Source: Actinocrinis puniceicyclus (GTDB lineage: Bacteria; Actinomycetota; Actinomycetes; Streptomycetales; Catenulisporaceae). From it: a stretch of DNA of 64,000 nucleotides. Location of the stretch: NCBI RefSeq assembly GCF_018283645.1, contig NZ_JAGSXH010000002.1:62001-126000 (forward strand), given 5' to 3'. The translations under genes and the position numbers were made by a program. This document shows, in pieces, positions 8,984 through 18,243 of this stretch (the first letter of the stretch is position 1; each line of letters begins with the position of its first letter). The notes under the pieces were generated by a model. The model did not search any database. It was not told the DNA's origin and saw only the letters and a program-made list of their open reading frames with translations.

Positions 8984-9949
8984 GTGAGTGAAACCCCCAG
9001 CGCACCGCACGGAGCCGAGCACCGCCGCGGCCCCTTCAAGCCCGGCGACCTCGTTCAACTGACCGACACCAAGGGCCGGCACCACACCTTCCCGCTCCAG
9101 CCGGGCAGGCAGTTTCACACTCACAAGGGCTCCGTCGACCACGATGCCCTCATCGGAGCGGTTGAAGGCGTCCTGGTGCGGTCCAGCGGCGGTATGGACT
9201 ACCTAGCCCTGCGGCCACTGCTGGCCGATTACGTGCTGTCGATGCCCCGCGGCGCAGCCGTCGTCTATCCCAAGGACGCCGCACAGATCGTGTCCATGGC
9301 CGACATATACCCGGGCGCGCGGGTCCTGGAAGCCGGGGTCGGCTCCGGCGCTCTGACCTGCACGCTCCTGCGTGCGGTAGGCGACAGCGGTGCGGTGTAC
9401 TCCTACGAGCGGCGCGAGGACTTCGCGATGATCGCCGCGAAGAACGTGCGCACCTTCTTCGGCGGGGAACACCCGGCCTGGACCCTCTGCGTCGGCGACC
9501 TGGTCTCGGCGATCCGGCCTCAGGAGGTGGACCGCGTGGTGCTCGACATGCTCGCACCGTGGGAGTGCATCGACTCGGTCGCCAAGGTGCTCGTGCCCGG
9601 AGGCGCGCTGATCTGCTACGTCGCGACGACGACGCAGCTGTCGCGGACGGTTGAGACCCTTCGGGACCATGGCCGCTTCGCGGAACCGGCCGCGACCGAG
9701 ACCCTGTTGCGCACCTGGCACGTCGAGGGTCTCGCGGTCCGTCCCGACCACCGCATGGTCGGGCACACCGGTTTCCTGGTCACCGCCCGGCGTATAGCCG
9801 ACGGCGTGGACCTGCCACCGCGCCGGCGTCGGCCCGCGAAAGGCGCGGACGGAGAAGACACCTGGGCGCCGGACGCTCCAGGCGACGACCGCGAGGCGCA
9901 GTCCGCCGCGCGGGAGGCCCGCCTCGCCCGCCGTGGCGAGCTGCCCTAG
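8984..9949 (+). CDS. trmI: tRNA (adenine-58-N1)-methyltransferase
   Basis: A 321-residue Class I SAM methyltransferase that makes m1A58 in the T-loop of tRNAs, usually as a homotetramer. The N-terminal RNA-binding small domain covers about 1-75. The SAM motif follows at YPGARVLEAGVGSG, with VLDMLAPWECI as the motif IV region. The C-terminal tail after residue 270 is basic then acidic and is longer than in mycobacterial TrmI. GTG 8984 has no Shine-Dalgarno but a -10 box 7 bases upstream. The position next to the ferredoxin and arc genes matches the conserved actinobacterial proteasome neighbourhood. Confidence 0.94.
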   Translation: MSETPSAPHGAEHRRGPFKPGDLVQLTDTKGRHHTFPLQPGRQFHTHKGSVDHDALIGAVEGVLVRSSGGMDYLALRPLLADYVLSMPRGAAVVYPKDAAQIVSMADIYPGARVLEAGVGSGALTCTLLRAVGDSGAVYSYERREDFAMIAAKNVRTFFGGEHPAWTLCVGDLVSAIRPQEVDRVVLDMLAPWECIDSVAKVLVPGGALICYVATTTQLSRTVETLRDHGRFAEPAATETLLRTWHVEGLAVRPDHRMVGHTGFLVTARRIADGVDLPPRRRRPAKGADGEDTWAPDAPGDDREAQSAAREARLARRGELP

Positions 9950-10020
9950 ACACAGCGTTGGGGAACGTGTCCGGGCCTCGGCTTACCGCCGCCTTCGGCC
10001 ACGTTCCCAAGGCTGCCTAG
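9946..10020. terminator. inverted repeat between convergent trmI and ferredoxin genes
   Basis: Imperfect inverted arms (about 9952-9971 and 9998-10016) share a GTTGGGGAACGTG-type core and are bounded on both sides by CTAG. The left CTAG contains the trmI stop TAG. The position between convergent genes suggests a bidirectional terminator. The CTAG borders and GTTGGGGAA core resemble the ends of the 46948-47158 element. Confidence 0.6.
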
Positions 10021-10028
10021 AAGGGCGG

Positions 10029-10310
10029 TTACTCCGCGTCCGGGCCGGCGACCATCTTCCCGTCACCGGCCCGGCGCACGTGAATGCAGTCGCCCGGGCA
10101 TTCCTTCGCCGAATCGATCACATTCAGTACCAGGTCGCCCGGAACGGGAACTCTGGACCCCGGCGCGCTCTGCAACTCGCCCGCGCCGTCTTTCACGTAC
10201 GCGAGCCCGTCGATGTCGAGTTCGAACACATCGGCGGCGTATTGGGCGCACAGGCCGTCGCCGGTGCACAGGTCCTGGTCGATCCAAACCTCAAGCTCTT
10301 CGCCGCTCAT
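10029..10310 (-). CDS. single-cluster ferredoxin (3Fe-4S or 4Fe-4S)
   Basis: A 93-residue acidic ferredoxin. Cysteines C15 and C21 (in CTGDGLC) and C71 (followed by Pro) with C75 form the cluster site; the DG in the first loop is typical of the actinobacterial small ferredoxins that serve P450s or other oxidoreductases. The redox partner is not encoded nearby. ATG 10310 starts the conserved domain but has no ribosome site. An in-frame GTG at 10346 lies 5 bases after a TAGGGT box (10357-10352), so a leaderless 105-residue form is equally possible. A ferredoxin beside arc is a recurrent actinomycete arrangement in my memory. Confidence 0.9.
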   Translation of the reverse strand: MSGEELEVWIDQDLCTGDGLCAQYAADVFELDIDGLAYVKDGAGELQSAPGSRVPVPGDLVLNVIDSAKECPGDCIHVRRAGDGKMVAGPDAE

Positions 10311-10734
10311 CCGGAACGCCAACCATCCCATCCGCGTTGTGGTCACCAACGACCCTAACAAGTCGAACCCGGACGGCGTCGCGCGCGTGTCCCGTACGCC
10401 GGGACGCCGCTCCGGAAGCACCGCCCGGACAAATAAGCATGGACACACGACGAACGGGGGAGTAATGATCGAGTCCCGCAACCGATCACGCCCGCCGGAA
10501 GGCAGGCGCACTGATCCGAACGGGTGCCCGCCATGTCACATGAACGAGCACTGAAGGGGGAATCGTGTTGATGGCAGTGTTGCCGGCTCAACGGGGGACG
10601 ACCGAGGTGGCGACCCGGCCACGAGGAGTCCCCGGAACCGCCGAAACCCGAGCTGTGAGCGAGTCTTCAGTTTGGGCCGGGCGTACTCCAGGTAGGGTCG
10701 TAACGTCGCAACACTCCGCGAGGAGGTGAGGACC
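10311..10734 (+). other. intergenic leader region upstream of arc
   Basis: This 424-bp stretch has no convincing gene. Two very short ORFs do have strong ribosome sites: 10465-10554 (29 codons, after GGGGGAG) and 10565-10729 (54 codons, after AAGGGGG). The second ORF's TGA overlaps the arc ribosome site AGGAGG (10721-10726). Third-position GC in both is lower than in real genes here, so coding is doubtful. A TAGGGT box at 10693-10698 may be the arc -10 element. Confidence 0.4.
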
Positions 10735-12525
10735 GTGCCAGCCCACGAAGACGACAAGCCGTTGCGCAATCCCGGTTCCCGGTCTGGTCGCGGCGGACCG
10801 ATGGGTTCCGATCCCGATCCGATGGCCCAGGTCGCGTACCTCGAACAGGAGATCGCCGTGCTGCGGCGGCGCCTGGCCGAGGTGCCCAGGGGCGGCCGCG
10901 CGCTCGAAGAGCGCGTCGGCGAGCTCCAAGCCACGGTCGCCGGACTGACCGCACAGAACGAGCGTCTCGTCGCGACCCTCCGCGACGCGCGCGACCAGAT
11001 CGTCGCGCTCAAGGAGGAGATCGACAGGCTCGCTCAGCCTCCCTCCGGTTTCGGCGTGTTCCTGCAGGCCAACGAGGACGGCACCGCCGACATCTTCACC
11101 GGCGGACGCAAGCTTCGGGTCACCGTGACGCCGAACATCGAGCTGGCCGAGCTGCGTCCCGGCCAGGAGGTCATGCTCAACGAGGCCCTGAACATCGTGG
11201 CCGGCTTCGGCTACGAACGGGTCGGCGAGATCGTGATGCTCAAGGAGTTGCTTGAGGACGGCGAGCGGGCGCTGGTGATCGGCCACACCGACGAGGAGCG
11301 CGTGGTGCGCCTCGCCGAGCCGCTGCTGGACTCGGTCATCCGGGCCGGCGATGCCCTGCTGCTCGAACCGCGCTCCGGCTACGTCTACGAGCGGGTGCCG
11401 AAGTCCGAGGTCGAGGAGCTGGTGCTCGAAGAGGTCCCGGACATCGACTACCACGACATCGGCGGGCTGAGCGGCCAGATCGAGCAGATCCGCGACGCGG
11501 TGGAACTGCCGTACCTGCACGCGGACCTCTTCCGCGAGCACGAGTTGCGCCCGCCCAAGGGCGTGCTGCTCTACGGCCCTCCCGGCTGCGGCAAGACCCT
11601 CATCGCCAAGGCGGTGGCCAATTCGCTGGCCAAGAAGGTCGCCGAGATCAACGGCAAGGACAAGGGCAAGAGCTACTTCCTGAACATCAAGGGCCCCGAA
11701 CTGCTCAACAAGTACGTCGGCGAGACCGAGCGGCACATCCGCCTGGTCTTCCAGCGGGCGCGCGAGAAGGCCAGCGAGGGCACCCCGGTCATCGTCTTCT
11801 TCGACGAGATGGACTCGCTCTTCCGCACCCGCGGCTCCGGCGTGTCCTCCGACGTGGAGAACACCATCGTGCCGCAGTTGCTCTCGGAGATCGACGGCGT
11901 CGAGGGCCTGGAGAACGTCATCGTCATCGGCGCGTCGAACCGCGAGGACATGATCGACCCGGCGATCCTGCGGCCCGGCCGGCTGGACGTCAAGATCAAG
12001 ATCGAGCGGCCGGACGCCGAGGCGGCCAAGGACATCTTCTCCAAGTACGTCACCACGACCCTTCCGCTGCACCCGGACGACATCAAGGAGCACGGCGGCG
12101 ACGAGAGCGCCTGCGTCTCCGCGATGATCCAGAGCACCGTGGAGCGGATGTACTCGGAGACCGACGAGAACCGCTTCCTGGAGGTCACTTACGCCAACGG
12201 CGACAAGGAGGTCCTCTACTTCAAGGACTTCAACTCCGGCGCGATGATCCAGAACATCGTGGACCGGGCGAAGAAGTCCGCGATCAAGGACTTCCTGGAC
12301 CACGGGCAGAAGGGCCTGCGGGTCTCCCACCTGCTGGGCGCCTGCGTGGACGAGTTCAAGGAGAACGAGGACCTGCCCAACACCACCAACCCGGACGACT
12401 GGGCCCGCATCTCCGGCAAGAAGGGCGAGCGGATCGTGTTCATCCGCACCCTGGTGTCCGGGAAGAAGGGCGCTGAGACGGGTCGCTCGATCGATACCGT
12501 CAGCAACACCGGGCAGTACCTCTGA
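10735..12525 (+). CDS. arc: proteasome-associated AAA ATPase Arc/Mpa
   Basis: A 596-residue hexameric ATPase that captures pupylated proteins, unfolds them and feeds them into the 20S proteasome. An N-terminal coiled coil (about 25-100) binds the Pup helix, two OB domains follow (about 105-240), then the AAA domain with Walker A G281-T288 (K287), Walker B D357-E358 and an arginine-finger region. The extreme C-terminus is GQYL, the motif that docks into PrcA pockets and opens the gate. GTG 10735 is chosen for the AGGAGG 8 bases upstream. A 13-bp hairpin follows before dop, so arc is probably its own transcript. Confidence 0.97.
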   Translation: MPAHEDDKPLRNPGSRSGRGGPMGSDPDPMAQVAYLEQEIAVLRRRLAEVPRGGRALEERVGELQATVAGLTAQNERLVATLRDARDQIVALKEEIDRLAQPPSGFGVFLQANEDGTADIFTGGRKLRVTVTPNIELAELRPGQEVMLNEALNIVAGFGYERVGEIVMLKELLEDGERALVIGHTDEERVVRLAEPLLDSVIRAGDALLLEPRSGYVYERVPKSEVEELVLEEVPDIDYHDIGGLSGQIEQIRDAVELPYLHADLFREHELRPPKGVLLYGPPGCGKTLIAKAVANSLAKKVAEINGKDKGKSYFLNIKGPELLNKYVGETERHIRLVFQRAREKASEGTPVIVFFDEMDSLFRTRGSGVSSDVENTIVPQLLSEIDGVEGLENVIVIGASNREDMIDPAILRPGRLDVKIKIERPDAEAAKDIFSKYVTTTLPLHPDDIKEHGGDESACVSAMIQSTVERMYSETDENRFLEVTYANGDKEVLYFKDFNSGAMIQNIVDRAKKSAIKDFLDHGQKGLRVSHLLGACVDEFKENEDLPNTTNPDDWARISGKKGERIVFIRTLVSGKKGAETGRSIDTVSNTGQYL

Positions 12526-12578
12526 GCACGTGGCCGGCGCATCCATAGCCCCAACCGCGCCGCGTGTCGCATCCGTCT

Positions 12579-12608
12579 CCGGCGTGGGACGCCCGCGTCC
12601 CACGCCGG
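12579..12608 (+). terminator. terminator between arc and dop
   Basis: A perfect 13-bp stem (12579-12591 with 12596-12608) closes a four-base CCCG loop 53 bases after the arc stop. Confidence 0.75.
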
Positions 12609-12665
12609 GTTCGACCAAGGGAGAACTCGTGCCCGTACTCGGTCCCGATCGTCGGCGCGGCGGCA

Positions 12666-12671
12666 TAGGCT
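12666..12671 (+). promoter_or_regulatory. dop -10 box (leaderless)
   Basis: TAGGCT ends 7 bases before the dop ATG, with no Shine-Dalgarno between. The same hexamer precedes trmB at 56001-56006. No clear -35 box is seen. Confidence 0.5.
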
Positions 12672-12678
12672 TGTCGTC

Positions 12679-14190
12679 ATGAGCGTACAGCGCGTGATGG
12701 GCAGCGAGACGGAGTACGGGATCTCGGTACCGGGACACCCGAACGCCAACGCGATGCTCACCTCCTCCCAGATCGTCAACGCCTACGCGACCGCGATGCA
12801 CCGGGCCCGCCGGGCGCGCTGGGACTTCGAGGAGGAGAACCCGCTGCGCGACGCCCGGGGCTTCGACCTGGCCCGCGAGCTGGCCGACGCCAGCCAGTTG
12901 ACCGACGAGGATTCCGGCCTGGCCAACGTGATCCTGACCAACGGCGCCCGCCTCTACGTGGACCACGCACATCCCGAGTACTCGACGCCGGAGGTCACCA
13001 ATCCGCGGGACGCGGTGATCTGGGACAAGGCCGGGGAGTGGATCATGGCCGAGGCGGCGCGGCACGCGGCCACCGTGCCCGGTTCGCTGCCGATCAACCT
13101 GTACAAGAACAACACGGACAACAAGGGCGCCTCCTACGGCTCCCACGAGAACTACCTGATGGCCCGCACCACGCCGTTCGCGGACATCGTGCGGCACCTG
13201 ACGCCCTTCTTCGTCAGCCGGCAGGTGGTCGCGGGGGCCGGGCGCGTCGGCCTCGGCCAGGACGGGCGCGCCAACGGGTTCCAGATCTCTCAGCGCGCCG
13301 ACTACTTCGAGGTCGAGGTCGGGCTGGAGACCACCCTCAAGCGCCCGATCATCAACACCCGCGACGAGCCGCACGCGGACCCGGAGCGCTACCGCCGACT
13401 TCACGTGATCATCGGCGACGCGAACCTGTCCGAGATCTCGATGTACCTGAAGATGGGCACCACCAGCCTGGTGCTGGCCATGATCGAGGACCGGTTCGTC
13501 TCGGTCGACTTCTCGGTGGACCAGCCGGTCAGGACGCTGCACCAGATCAGCCACGATCCGAGCCTCAAGCAGTTGGTGACGCTGCGCTCGGGCCGGAAAC
13601 TGACGGCGGTCCAACTGCAGATGGAGTACTTCGAGCAGGCGCGCAAGTACGTCGAGGACAAGTACGGCGCGGACGTCGACGAGATCACCAAGGACGTGCT
13701 GGAGCGCTGGGAGTCCGTGCTCAGCCGGCTGGAGAGCGACCCGATGTCGCTGAACCGGGAGCTGGACTGGGTCGCCAAGCTGGAGATCCTGGAGGGCTAC
13801 CGCAAGCGCGACGGGATCGACTGGGACAACGCGCGGCTGCACCTGGTCGACCTCCAGTACGCGGACGTGCGCCCGGCCAAGGGCCTGTACCAGCGGCTGG
13901 CGGCGCGCGGCCGCTTCGAGCGCATCACCACGGACGAGGAGATCCGCCGGGCCGTGGACCAGCCTCCGGTGGACACCCGGGCCTATTTCCGGGGCCGCTG
14001 CCTGGACAAGTACGCGGACTCGGTGGCGGCGGCGTCCTGGGACTCGGTGATCTTCGACCTGCCGGACCGCGAGTCCCTGCAGCGCGTGCCGACGCTCGAT
14101 CCGCTGCGCGGGACCAAGCAGCACGTCGAGACTCTGATCGACCGCTGCCGCACAGCCTCGGACCTGGTGCGCGAGATCACCGGAAGTTAG
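12679..14190 (+). CDS. dop: Pup deamidase/depupylase Dop
   Basis: A 503-residue carboxylate-amine-ligase-fold enzyme that converts the C-terminal Gln of Pup to Glu and also removes Pup from substrates. The N-terminal GSETEYG carries the Mg/ATP-binding glutamates. D95 in [15 protein letters not shown] is the catalytic Asp. The insertion at about 42-78, absent from PafA, is the Dop loop. [17 protein letters not shown] is shared with PafA. A Gln-ending Pup encoded next door makes the deamidase activity necessary. ATG 12679 follows the TAGGCT box by 7 bases, suggesting leaderless expression after the arc terminator. Confidence 0.96.
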   Translation: MSVQRVMGSETEYGISVPGHPNANAMLTSSQIVNAYATAMHRARRARWDFEEENPLRDARGFDLARELADASQLTDEDSGLANVILTNGARLYVDHAHPEYSTPEVTNPRDAVIWDKAGEWIMAEAARHAATVPGSLPINLYKNNTDNKGASYGSHENYLMARTTPFADIVRHLTPFFVSRQVVAGAGRVGLGQDGRANGFQISQRADYFEVEVGLETTLKRPIINTRDEPHADPERYRRLHVIIGDANLSEISMYLKMGTTSLVLAMIEDRFVSVDFSVDQPVRTLHQISHDPSLKQLVTLRSGRKLTAVQLQMEYFEQARKYVEDKYGADVDEITKDVLERWESVLSRLESDPMSLNRELDWVAKLEILEGYRKRDGIDWDNARLHLVDLQYADVRPAKGLYQRLAARGRFERITTDEEIRRAVDQPPVDTRAYFRGRCLDKYADSVAAASWDSVIFDLPDRESLQRVPTLDPLRGTKQHVETLIDRCRTASDLVREITGS

Positions 14191-14343
14191 ACGGTGTTCT
14201 CGCCGGCATTCCCGGACACGGCCGAGTTCGCCCACAGCGTCCGAACGTGTGAACCGTTCAGGCATGGGGAAGCTGTGATCAAAGGCCCAGGGTCGGCCCG
14301 CCGCGGCATCGCAAATTCGCCTCCGCATGTCGGTGCTGCGGCG

Positions 14344-14421
14344 TAGTGTCTGATCATGGCCTCCGGTCCCTTCGTACGGCCCGGAAGCGTCGCACAACCC
14401 GGCACGAGCGTGTCTCAATGA
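14344..14421 (+). promoter_or_regulatory. putative pup promoter with leaderless 21-codon upstream ORF
   Basis: TAGTGT (14344-14349) lies 6 bases before an ATG at 14356 that opens a 21-codon frame ending at TGA 14419-14421. That stop is 24 bases before the pup GTG. A transcript starting at 14356 would carry pup with a short translated leader. The short ORF has no recognisable product and may be chance. Confidence 0.35.
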
Positions 14422-14445
14422 GCAGAAGAAATGCGGGTGATCACC

Positions 14446-14655
14446 GTGGCGGCCAAGGACAGCGGCGGGCAGGAGCGCGCCTCCAAGCAGAGCGAGCAGG
14501 TCGACGATGAACTCGTCGACGAGACCGGCGACTTGAAGGAGCGTCACGCGAAGCTCTCCGAGGACGTCGACGACGTCCTGGACGAGATCGACGAGGTCCT
14601 GGAGACGGACGCGGAGAGCTTCGTCCGCTCGTTCGTGCAGAAGGGCGGTCAATGA
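14446..14655 (+). CDS. pup: prokaryotic ubiquitin-like protein Pup
   Basis: A 69-residue, acidic, largely disordered tag protein. The helix that binds Arc and PafA/Dop includes residues 38-58 (core D43-E53, DVLDEIDEVLE), and the C-terminus is FVRSFVQKGGQ. It ends in Gln, so Dop must deamidate it before PafA ligates it to substrate lysines. GTG 14446 is chosen because the product then begins VAAKDSGG, matching the MATKD-type start of Streptomyces Pup; ATG 14431 would add five residues and has only a weak purine tract. It precedes the endonuclease-like remnant and prcBA on the same strand. Confidence 0.95.
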   Translation: MAAKDSGGQERASKQSEQVDDELVDETGDLKERHAKLSEDVDDVLDEIDEVLETDAESFVRSFVQKGGQ

Positions 14656-14725
14656 CCTGCGGTTCGGTCATCGCCGCCGGCGATCACGACGCGGATGAGG
14701 CCGGCATGACGCAACTCGCGGACTG

Positions 14726-14986
14726 GTGAGGATCGGCGGCGGCCTTGGCGGGTGCGCGCGGATTCCACGTGCGCCGACGTCACGCGCCCGGGCCAAAGCT
14801 TTCGCGGCGCTGCTCGCCGAGCAGGACGGCAAACGCCTGATCCGCGAGCGGCCCGGTCCGGAACACGCCGACCGCGACCACCGGGCGGGTAAGGTACGAG
14901 GCATCCTGCGCTTCAGCTGTGACCAAGGGCTCGGCAACTTCCGGGACGACATACGCAGTCTGATCCGCGCGGTCAACTATTTCTGA
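14726..14986 (+). pseudogene. decayed or repurposed endonuclease-VII-like (HNH/zinc) ORF
   Basis: An 86-residue ORF whose C-terminal 55 residues align by eye with recombination-endonuclease-VII proteins: LLAEQ, a PEHxDxDH block, GKVRGIL and a CxxGLGNFRDD end. Three of four expected zinc cysteines are arginine (positions 37, 40, 62; only C65 remains), and the first His of the DHDH motif is R50. All four codons are CGC, one transition from TGC or CAC. The frame and stop are intact. As I recall, an endonuclease VII gene sits between pup and prcB in Streptomyces, so this is probably its vertically inherited, catalytically dead version. The N-terminal 25 residues may not be coding; the start is uncertain. 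Confidence 0.55.
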
Positions 14987-14996
14987 GAGGGAGCTC

Positions 14997-15884
14997 GTGG
15001 AAGGCCAAGGGGCAGGGCGGTTTCCAGGACGGGCGGCCGGGATCGGCGGCGGCCTGATGGGTGGCGCCTTCATGCAATCCGGTACGTCCTCGTTCACCGA
15101 GTTCCTCGCGGCGTACAACCCCGAGTATCTGCCGGGTCGCCGGATGGCCGCGCTCGGTGCGCCGGGCGGCGCGGTGCCTCTCGACGTGCCGCACGGCACC
15201 ACCATCGTGGCGCTCACCTTCCCCGGCGGGGTGCTGATGGCCGGTGACCGGCGCGCGACCGCGGGGAACATGATCGCGCAGCGGGACATCGAGAAGGTCT
15301 TCCCCGCGGACGAGTACTCCGTCGTCGGCATCGCGGGCACGGCCGGCATCGCGGTCGAGATGGTCAAGCTCTTCCAGGTCGAGCTGGAGCACTACGAGAA
15401 GATCGAGGGCGTGGAGCTGTCCCTGGACGGCAAGGCCAACCGGCTGGCCACCATGATCCGCGGGAACCTGGGCCTGGCCATGCAGGGCCTGGCGGTGGTG
15501 CCGCTGTTCGCCGGGTACGACCTTGAGACCGGCGAGAGCCGGATCTTCAGCTACGACCCGGTGGGCGGACAGTACCCGGAGCACGGCTTCCACTCGGTGG
15601 GCTCGGGTTCGGTCTTCGCCCGCGGCGCGCTCAAGAAGCTCTACCGCTCCGACCTGGACGTCCGAGGAGCGGCCACGGCGGCCATTCAGGCGCTCTACGA
15701 CGCGGCCGACGACGATTCGGCCACCGGCGGTCCGGACATGACCCGCCGCATCTACCCGGTGATCGCCGCGGTGACCGAGGAGGGCTACCGCCGGCTGCCC
15801 GAGGACGAGGTCTCCGAACTGGTTCACGAGGTCGTCGACGCGAGGCACCGCCAGCCCGACGGACCGCAGGCCCCGCTGCGCTAG
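14997..15884 (+). CDS. prcB: 20S proteasome beta subunit
   Basis: A 295-residue precursor of the catalytic subunit. A 67-residue propeptide ends at HG before T68, the N-terminal threonine nucleophile after self-cleavage (HG|TTIVAL). D84 and K100 correspond to mature Asp17 and Lys33 of the active site, and SVGSGS supplies the C-terminal catalytic serine region. GTG 14997 has a GAGGGAG site just upstream and lies 10 bases after the endonuclease-like ORF, so the two are probably cotranscribed. It is followed 45 bases later by prcA, with which it forms the alpha7-beta7-beta7-alpha7 barrel. Confidence 0.97.
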   Translation: MEGQGAGRFPGRAAGIGGGLMGGAFMQSGTSSFTEFLAAYNPEYLPGRRMAALGAPGGAVPLDVPHGTTIVALTFPGGVLMAGDRRATAGNMIAQRDIEKVFPADEYSVVGIAGTAGIAVEMVKLFQVELEHYEKIEGVELSLDGKANRLATMIRGNLGLAMQGLAVVPLFAGYDLETGESRIFSYDPVGGQYPEHGFHSVGSGSVFARGALKKLYRSDLDVRGAATAAIQALYDAADDDSATGGPDMTRRIYPVIAAVTEEGYRRLPEDEVSELVHEVVDARHRQPDGPQAPLR

Positions 15885-15929
15885 CGCGGCCGCCTCCCGC
15901 CCTCTCAGACCGACAGACGACGAGGAAAC

Positions 15930-16775
15930 ATGACGACCCCGTTCTACGTGTCGCCCGAGCAGTTGATGAAGGACCGGGCCGACTATGTGCGCAAGAACAT
16001 CGCGCGCGGCGGCTCGGTGGCCGTGCTCAACTACGACGGCGGCATCCTGTTCGTCGCGGAGAACCGCTCCCGGGTGCTGCACAAGATCAGCGAGATATAC
16101 GACCGGGTGGGTTTCGCCGCGGCCGGCAAGTACAACGAGTTCGAGAACCTGCGGCAGGCGGGGGTGCGGCTCGCGGACACCCGCGGCTACCTTTACGACC
16201 GGCGCGACGTCTCGGCACTCGGGCTGGCGAACGCCTACGCCCAGACCCTGGGCACCATCTTCTCCGAGGCCGGCGGCAAGCCCTACGAGGTGGAGCTGAT
16301 CATCGCCGAGGTGGGCGATCGGCCCGCGCAGGACCAGATCTACCGGCTCACCTACGACGGCTCGGTTGCCGACGCGCACGGCTTCGTGGTGATCGGCGGC
16401 GCGGCCGAGGAGGTCAGCCGGGTACTGGAGGGCAGCTACACCGAGGGCGCTCACCTCAGTGCCGCGCTGCGCACGGCCGTCGCCGCGCTCGGGCGCGACG
16501 GGAGCGAGACCCGGGAGCTGTCCCCGACCCAACTCGAGGTCGCGGTGCTGGACCGGGGGCGCAAGCGCGACCGCAAGTTCCGCCGCCTGGTCGGCGACCA
16601 CCTGGTCCGGCTGCTGGCCGACGAGCCCGGCGCCGAGGAGGCCGCGATCGCGGAGAACGGCGACGGTGACGGCGCGCAGCCCGAGGCGCCCGAGCCGGCG
16701 CAGGGCGACATCCTGGACGACATCGACGAGGTGCTCGAGGACGGCGAAGACGGCGAGGACGACGCTGGTGACTGA
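15930..16775 (+). CDS. prcA: 20S proteasome alpha subunit with Pup-like C-terminal tail
   Basis: A 281-residue alpha subunit that forms the outer rings and the gate. The N-terminal gating segment is [20 protein letters not shown]. The conserved KYNEFENLR and [11 protein letters not shown] blocks lie in the core, which ends near residue 235. A highly acidic, lysine-free tail (about 236-281) follows. Within it D260-E270 reads [11 protein letters not shown], identical at 9 of 11 positions to Pup D43-E53 encoded 2.1 kb upstream, with the two differences conservative. I do not know this feature from other PrcA proteins. A tail on the outer ring could contact Arc, PafA or Dop. ATG 15930 has GACGAGGAAAC upstream. 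Confidence 0.97.
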   Translation: MTTPFYVSPEQLMKDRADYVRKNIARGGSVAVLNYDGGILFVAENRSRVLHKISEIYDRVGFAAAGKYNEFENLRQAGVRLADTRGYLYDRRDVSALGLANAYAQTLGTIFSEAGGKPYEVELIIAEVGDRPAQDQIYRLTYDGSVADAHGFVVIGGAAEEVSRVLEGSYTEGAHLSAALRTAVAALGRDGSETRELSPTQLEVAVLDRGRKRDRKFRRLVGDHLVRLLADEPGAEEAAIAENGDGDGAQPEAPEPAQGDILDDIDEVLEDGEDGEDDAGD

Positions 16776-16861
16776 GGCGGGTTGGCAGGTCGCGAGGGTG
16801 GATAGGTACTTGTAAGAGTCCACATACTCCCCCTAGGGACAGTTGAGGCGGTGGGGAACCG

Positions 16862-18223
16862 ATGGACCGTCGGATTTTCGGACTGGAGAACGAATATGGG
16901 GTCACCTGTACGTTCCGTGGGCAGCGGCGGCTGTCTCCGGACGAAGTGGCCCGGTACCTGTTCCGCCGCGTCGTGTCCTGGGGCCGTTCATCCAACGTGT
17001 TCCTGCGCAATGGCGCCCGGCTCTACCTGGACGTCGGCTCGCACCCGGAGTACGCCACCCCGGAGTGCGATTCCATCGAGGAACTCGTGGTGCACGACAA
17101 GGCCGGCGAGCGGATACTGGAGGGGCTGCTCGTCGACGCCGAACGCCGGCTGCACGAAGAGGGCATCGCCGGGGACGTGTACCTGTTCAAGAACAACACG
17201 GACTCGGCCGGCAACTCCTACGGCTGCCACGAGAACTACCTGGTCACCCGGCATGGAGAGTTCTCCAGGCTGGCGGACGTGCTCATCCCGTTCCTGGTCA
17301 CCCGTCAGCTGATCTGCGGGGCGGGCAAGGTGCTGCCGACCCCGCGCGGCGCGGTCTACTGCGTAAGCCAGCGCGCCGAGCACATCTGGGAGGGTGTCAG
17401 CTCCGCGACGACCCGCTCCCGCCCGATCATCAACACCCGCGACGAGCCGCACGCCGACGCCGAGCGCTACCGGCGCCTGCACGTCATCGTGGGCGACTCG
17501 AACATGAGCGAGACCACGATGATGCTCAAGGTCGGGGCGACCGACCTGGTGCTGCGCATGGTCGAGGCGGGCCTGGTGATGCGTGACCTGACCCTGGAGA
17601 ACCCGATCCGGGCGATCCGCGAGGTCAGTCACGATCTGACCGGGCAGCGGCGCATCCGGCTGGCCAACGGGCGCGAGGTCTCCGCCCTGGAGATCCAGCG
17701 CGAGTACCTGAGCAAGGCCGCGGACTTCGCCGACCGGCGCGACCTGCGCACGAACTCGGTGGCGCGGGTGCTGGACCTGTGGGAGCGCACGCTGGACGCG
17801 ATCGAGCTGGGCGACCTGTCCAAGATCGAGCGCGAGATCGACTGGGTGATCAAGTACCGGCTGATCCAGCGCTACCAGGAGAAGTACGACCTGGCGATCT
17901 CGCACCCGCGGGTCGCGCAGCTGGATCTGGCCTACCACGACATCAGCCGCCGCCGCGGCCTGTACTACCTGCTGGAGCGGCGCGGGATGGTCGATCGCAC
18001 GGCGCGGGACCTGGACATCTTCGCGGCCAAGTCGGTGCCGCCGCAGAACACGCGGGCCAAGCTGCGCGGCGAGTTCATCAAGCGGGCCCAGGAGCAGCGC
18101 CGGGACTTCACGGTGGACTGGGTGCATCTGAAGCTGAACGACCAGGCGCAGCGCACGGTGCTGTGCAAGGATCCGTTCCGCTCCGTGGACGAACGCGTGG
18201 AGAAACTCATCGCCTCCATGTAG
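16862..18223 (+). CDS. pafA: Pup ligase PafA
   Basis: A 453-residue ATP-dependent ligase that joins the C-terminal Glu of Pup to substrate lysines via a phospho-Pup intermediate. E9 in IFGLENEYG binds Mg, D57 in [16 protein letters not shown] is the catalytic base, and [18 protein letters not shown] and [17 protein letters not shown] are family signatures. It lacks the Dop loop and is a typical PafA length. ATG 16862 follows a GAGGCGGTGGGGAACC purine-rich leader. It lies 86 bases after prcA on the same strand; the spacer could hold its own promoter but I see no convincing box. Confidence 0.97.
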   Translation: MDRRIFGLENEYGVTCTFRGQRRLSPDEVARYLFRRVVSWGRSSNVFLRNGARLYLDVGSHPEYATPECDSIEELVVHDKAGERILEGLLVDAERRLHEEGIAGDVYLFKNNTDSAGNSYGCHENYLVTRHGEFSRLADVLIPFLVTRQLICGAGKVLPTPRGAVYCVSQRAEHIWEGVSSATTRSRPIINTRDEPHADAERYRRLHVIVGDSNMSETTMMLKVGATDLVLRMVEAGLVMRDLTLENPIRAIREVSHDLTGQRRIRLANGREVSALEIQREYLSKAADFADRRDLRTNSVARVLDLWERTLDAIELGDLSKIEREIDWVIKYRLIQRYQEKYDLAISHPRVAQLDLAYHDISRRRGLYYLLERRGMVDRTARDLDIFAAKSVPPQNTRAKLRGEFIKRAQEQRRDFTVDWVHLKLNDQAQRTVLCKDPFRSVDERVEKLIASM

Positions 18224-18230
18224 GGCCTTG

Positions 18231-18236
18231 TAGGGT
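18231..18236 (+). promoter_or_regulatory. -10 box for the FKBP lipoprotein gene
   Basis: TAGGGT ends 7 bases before the GTG at 18244. It lies just after the pafA stop, so the lipoprotein gene may have a separate leaderless transcript. Confidence 0.45.
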
Positions 18237-18243
18237 TGGGCCC

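Noticed and set aside
10588-14652. A 1354-codon reverse-strand open frame covering arc, dop and pup.
   Set aside because: It is antisense to three well-recognised genes and has no family motifs; long open antisense frames are an effect of GC-rich codon bias.
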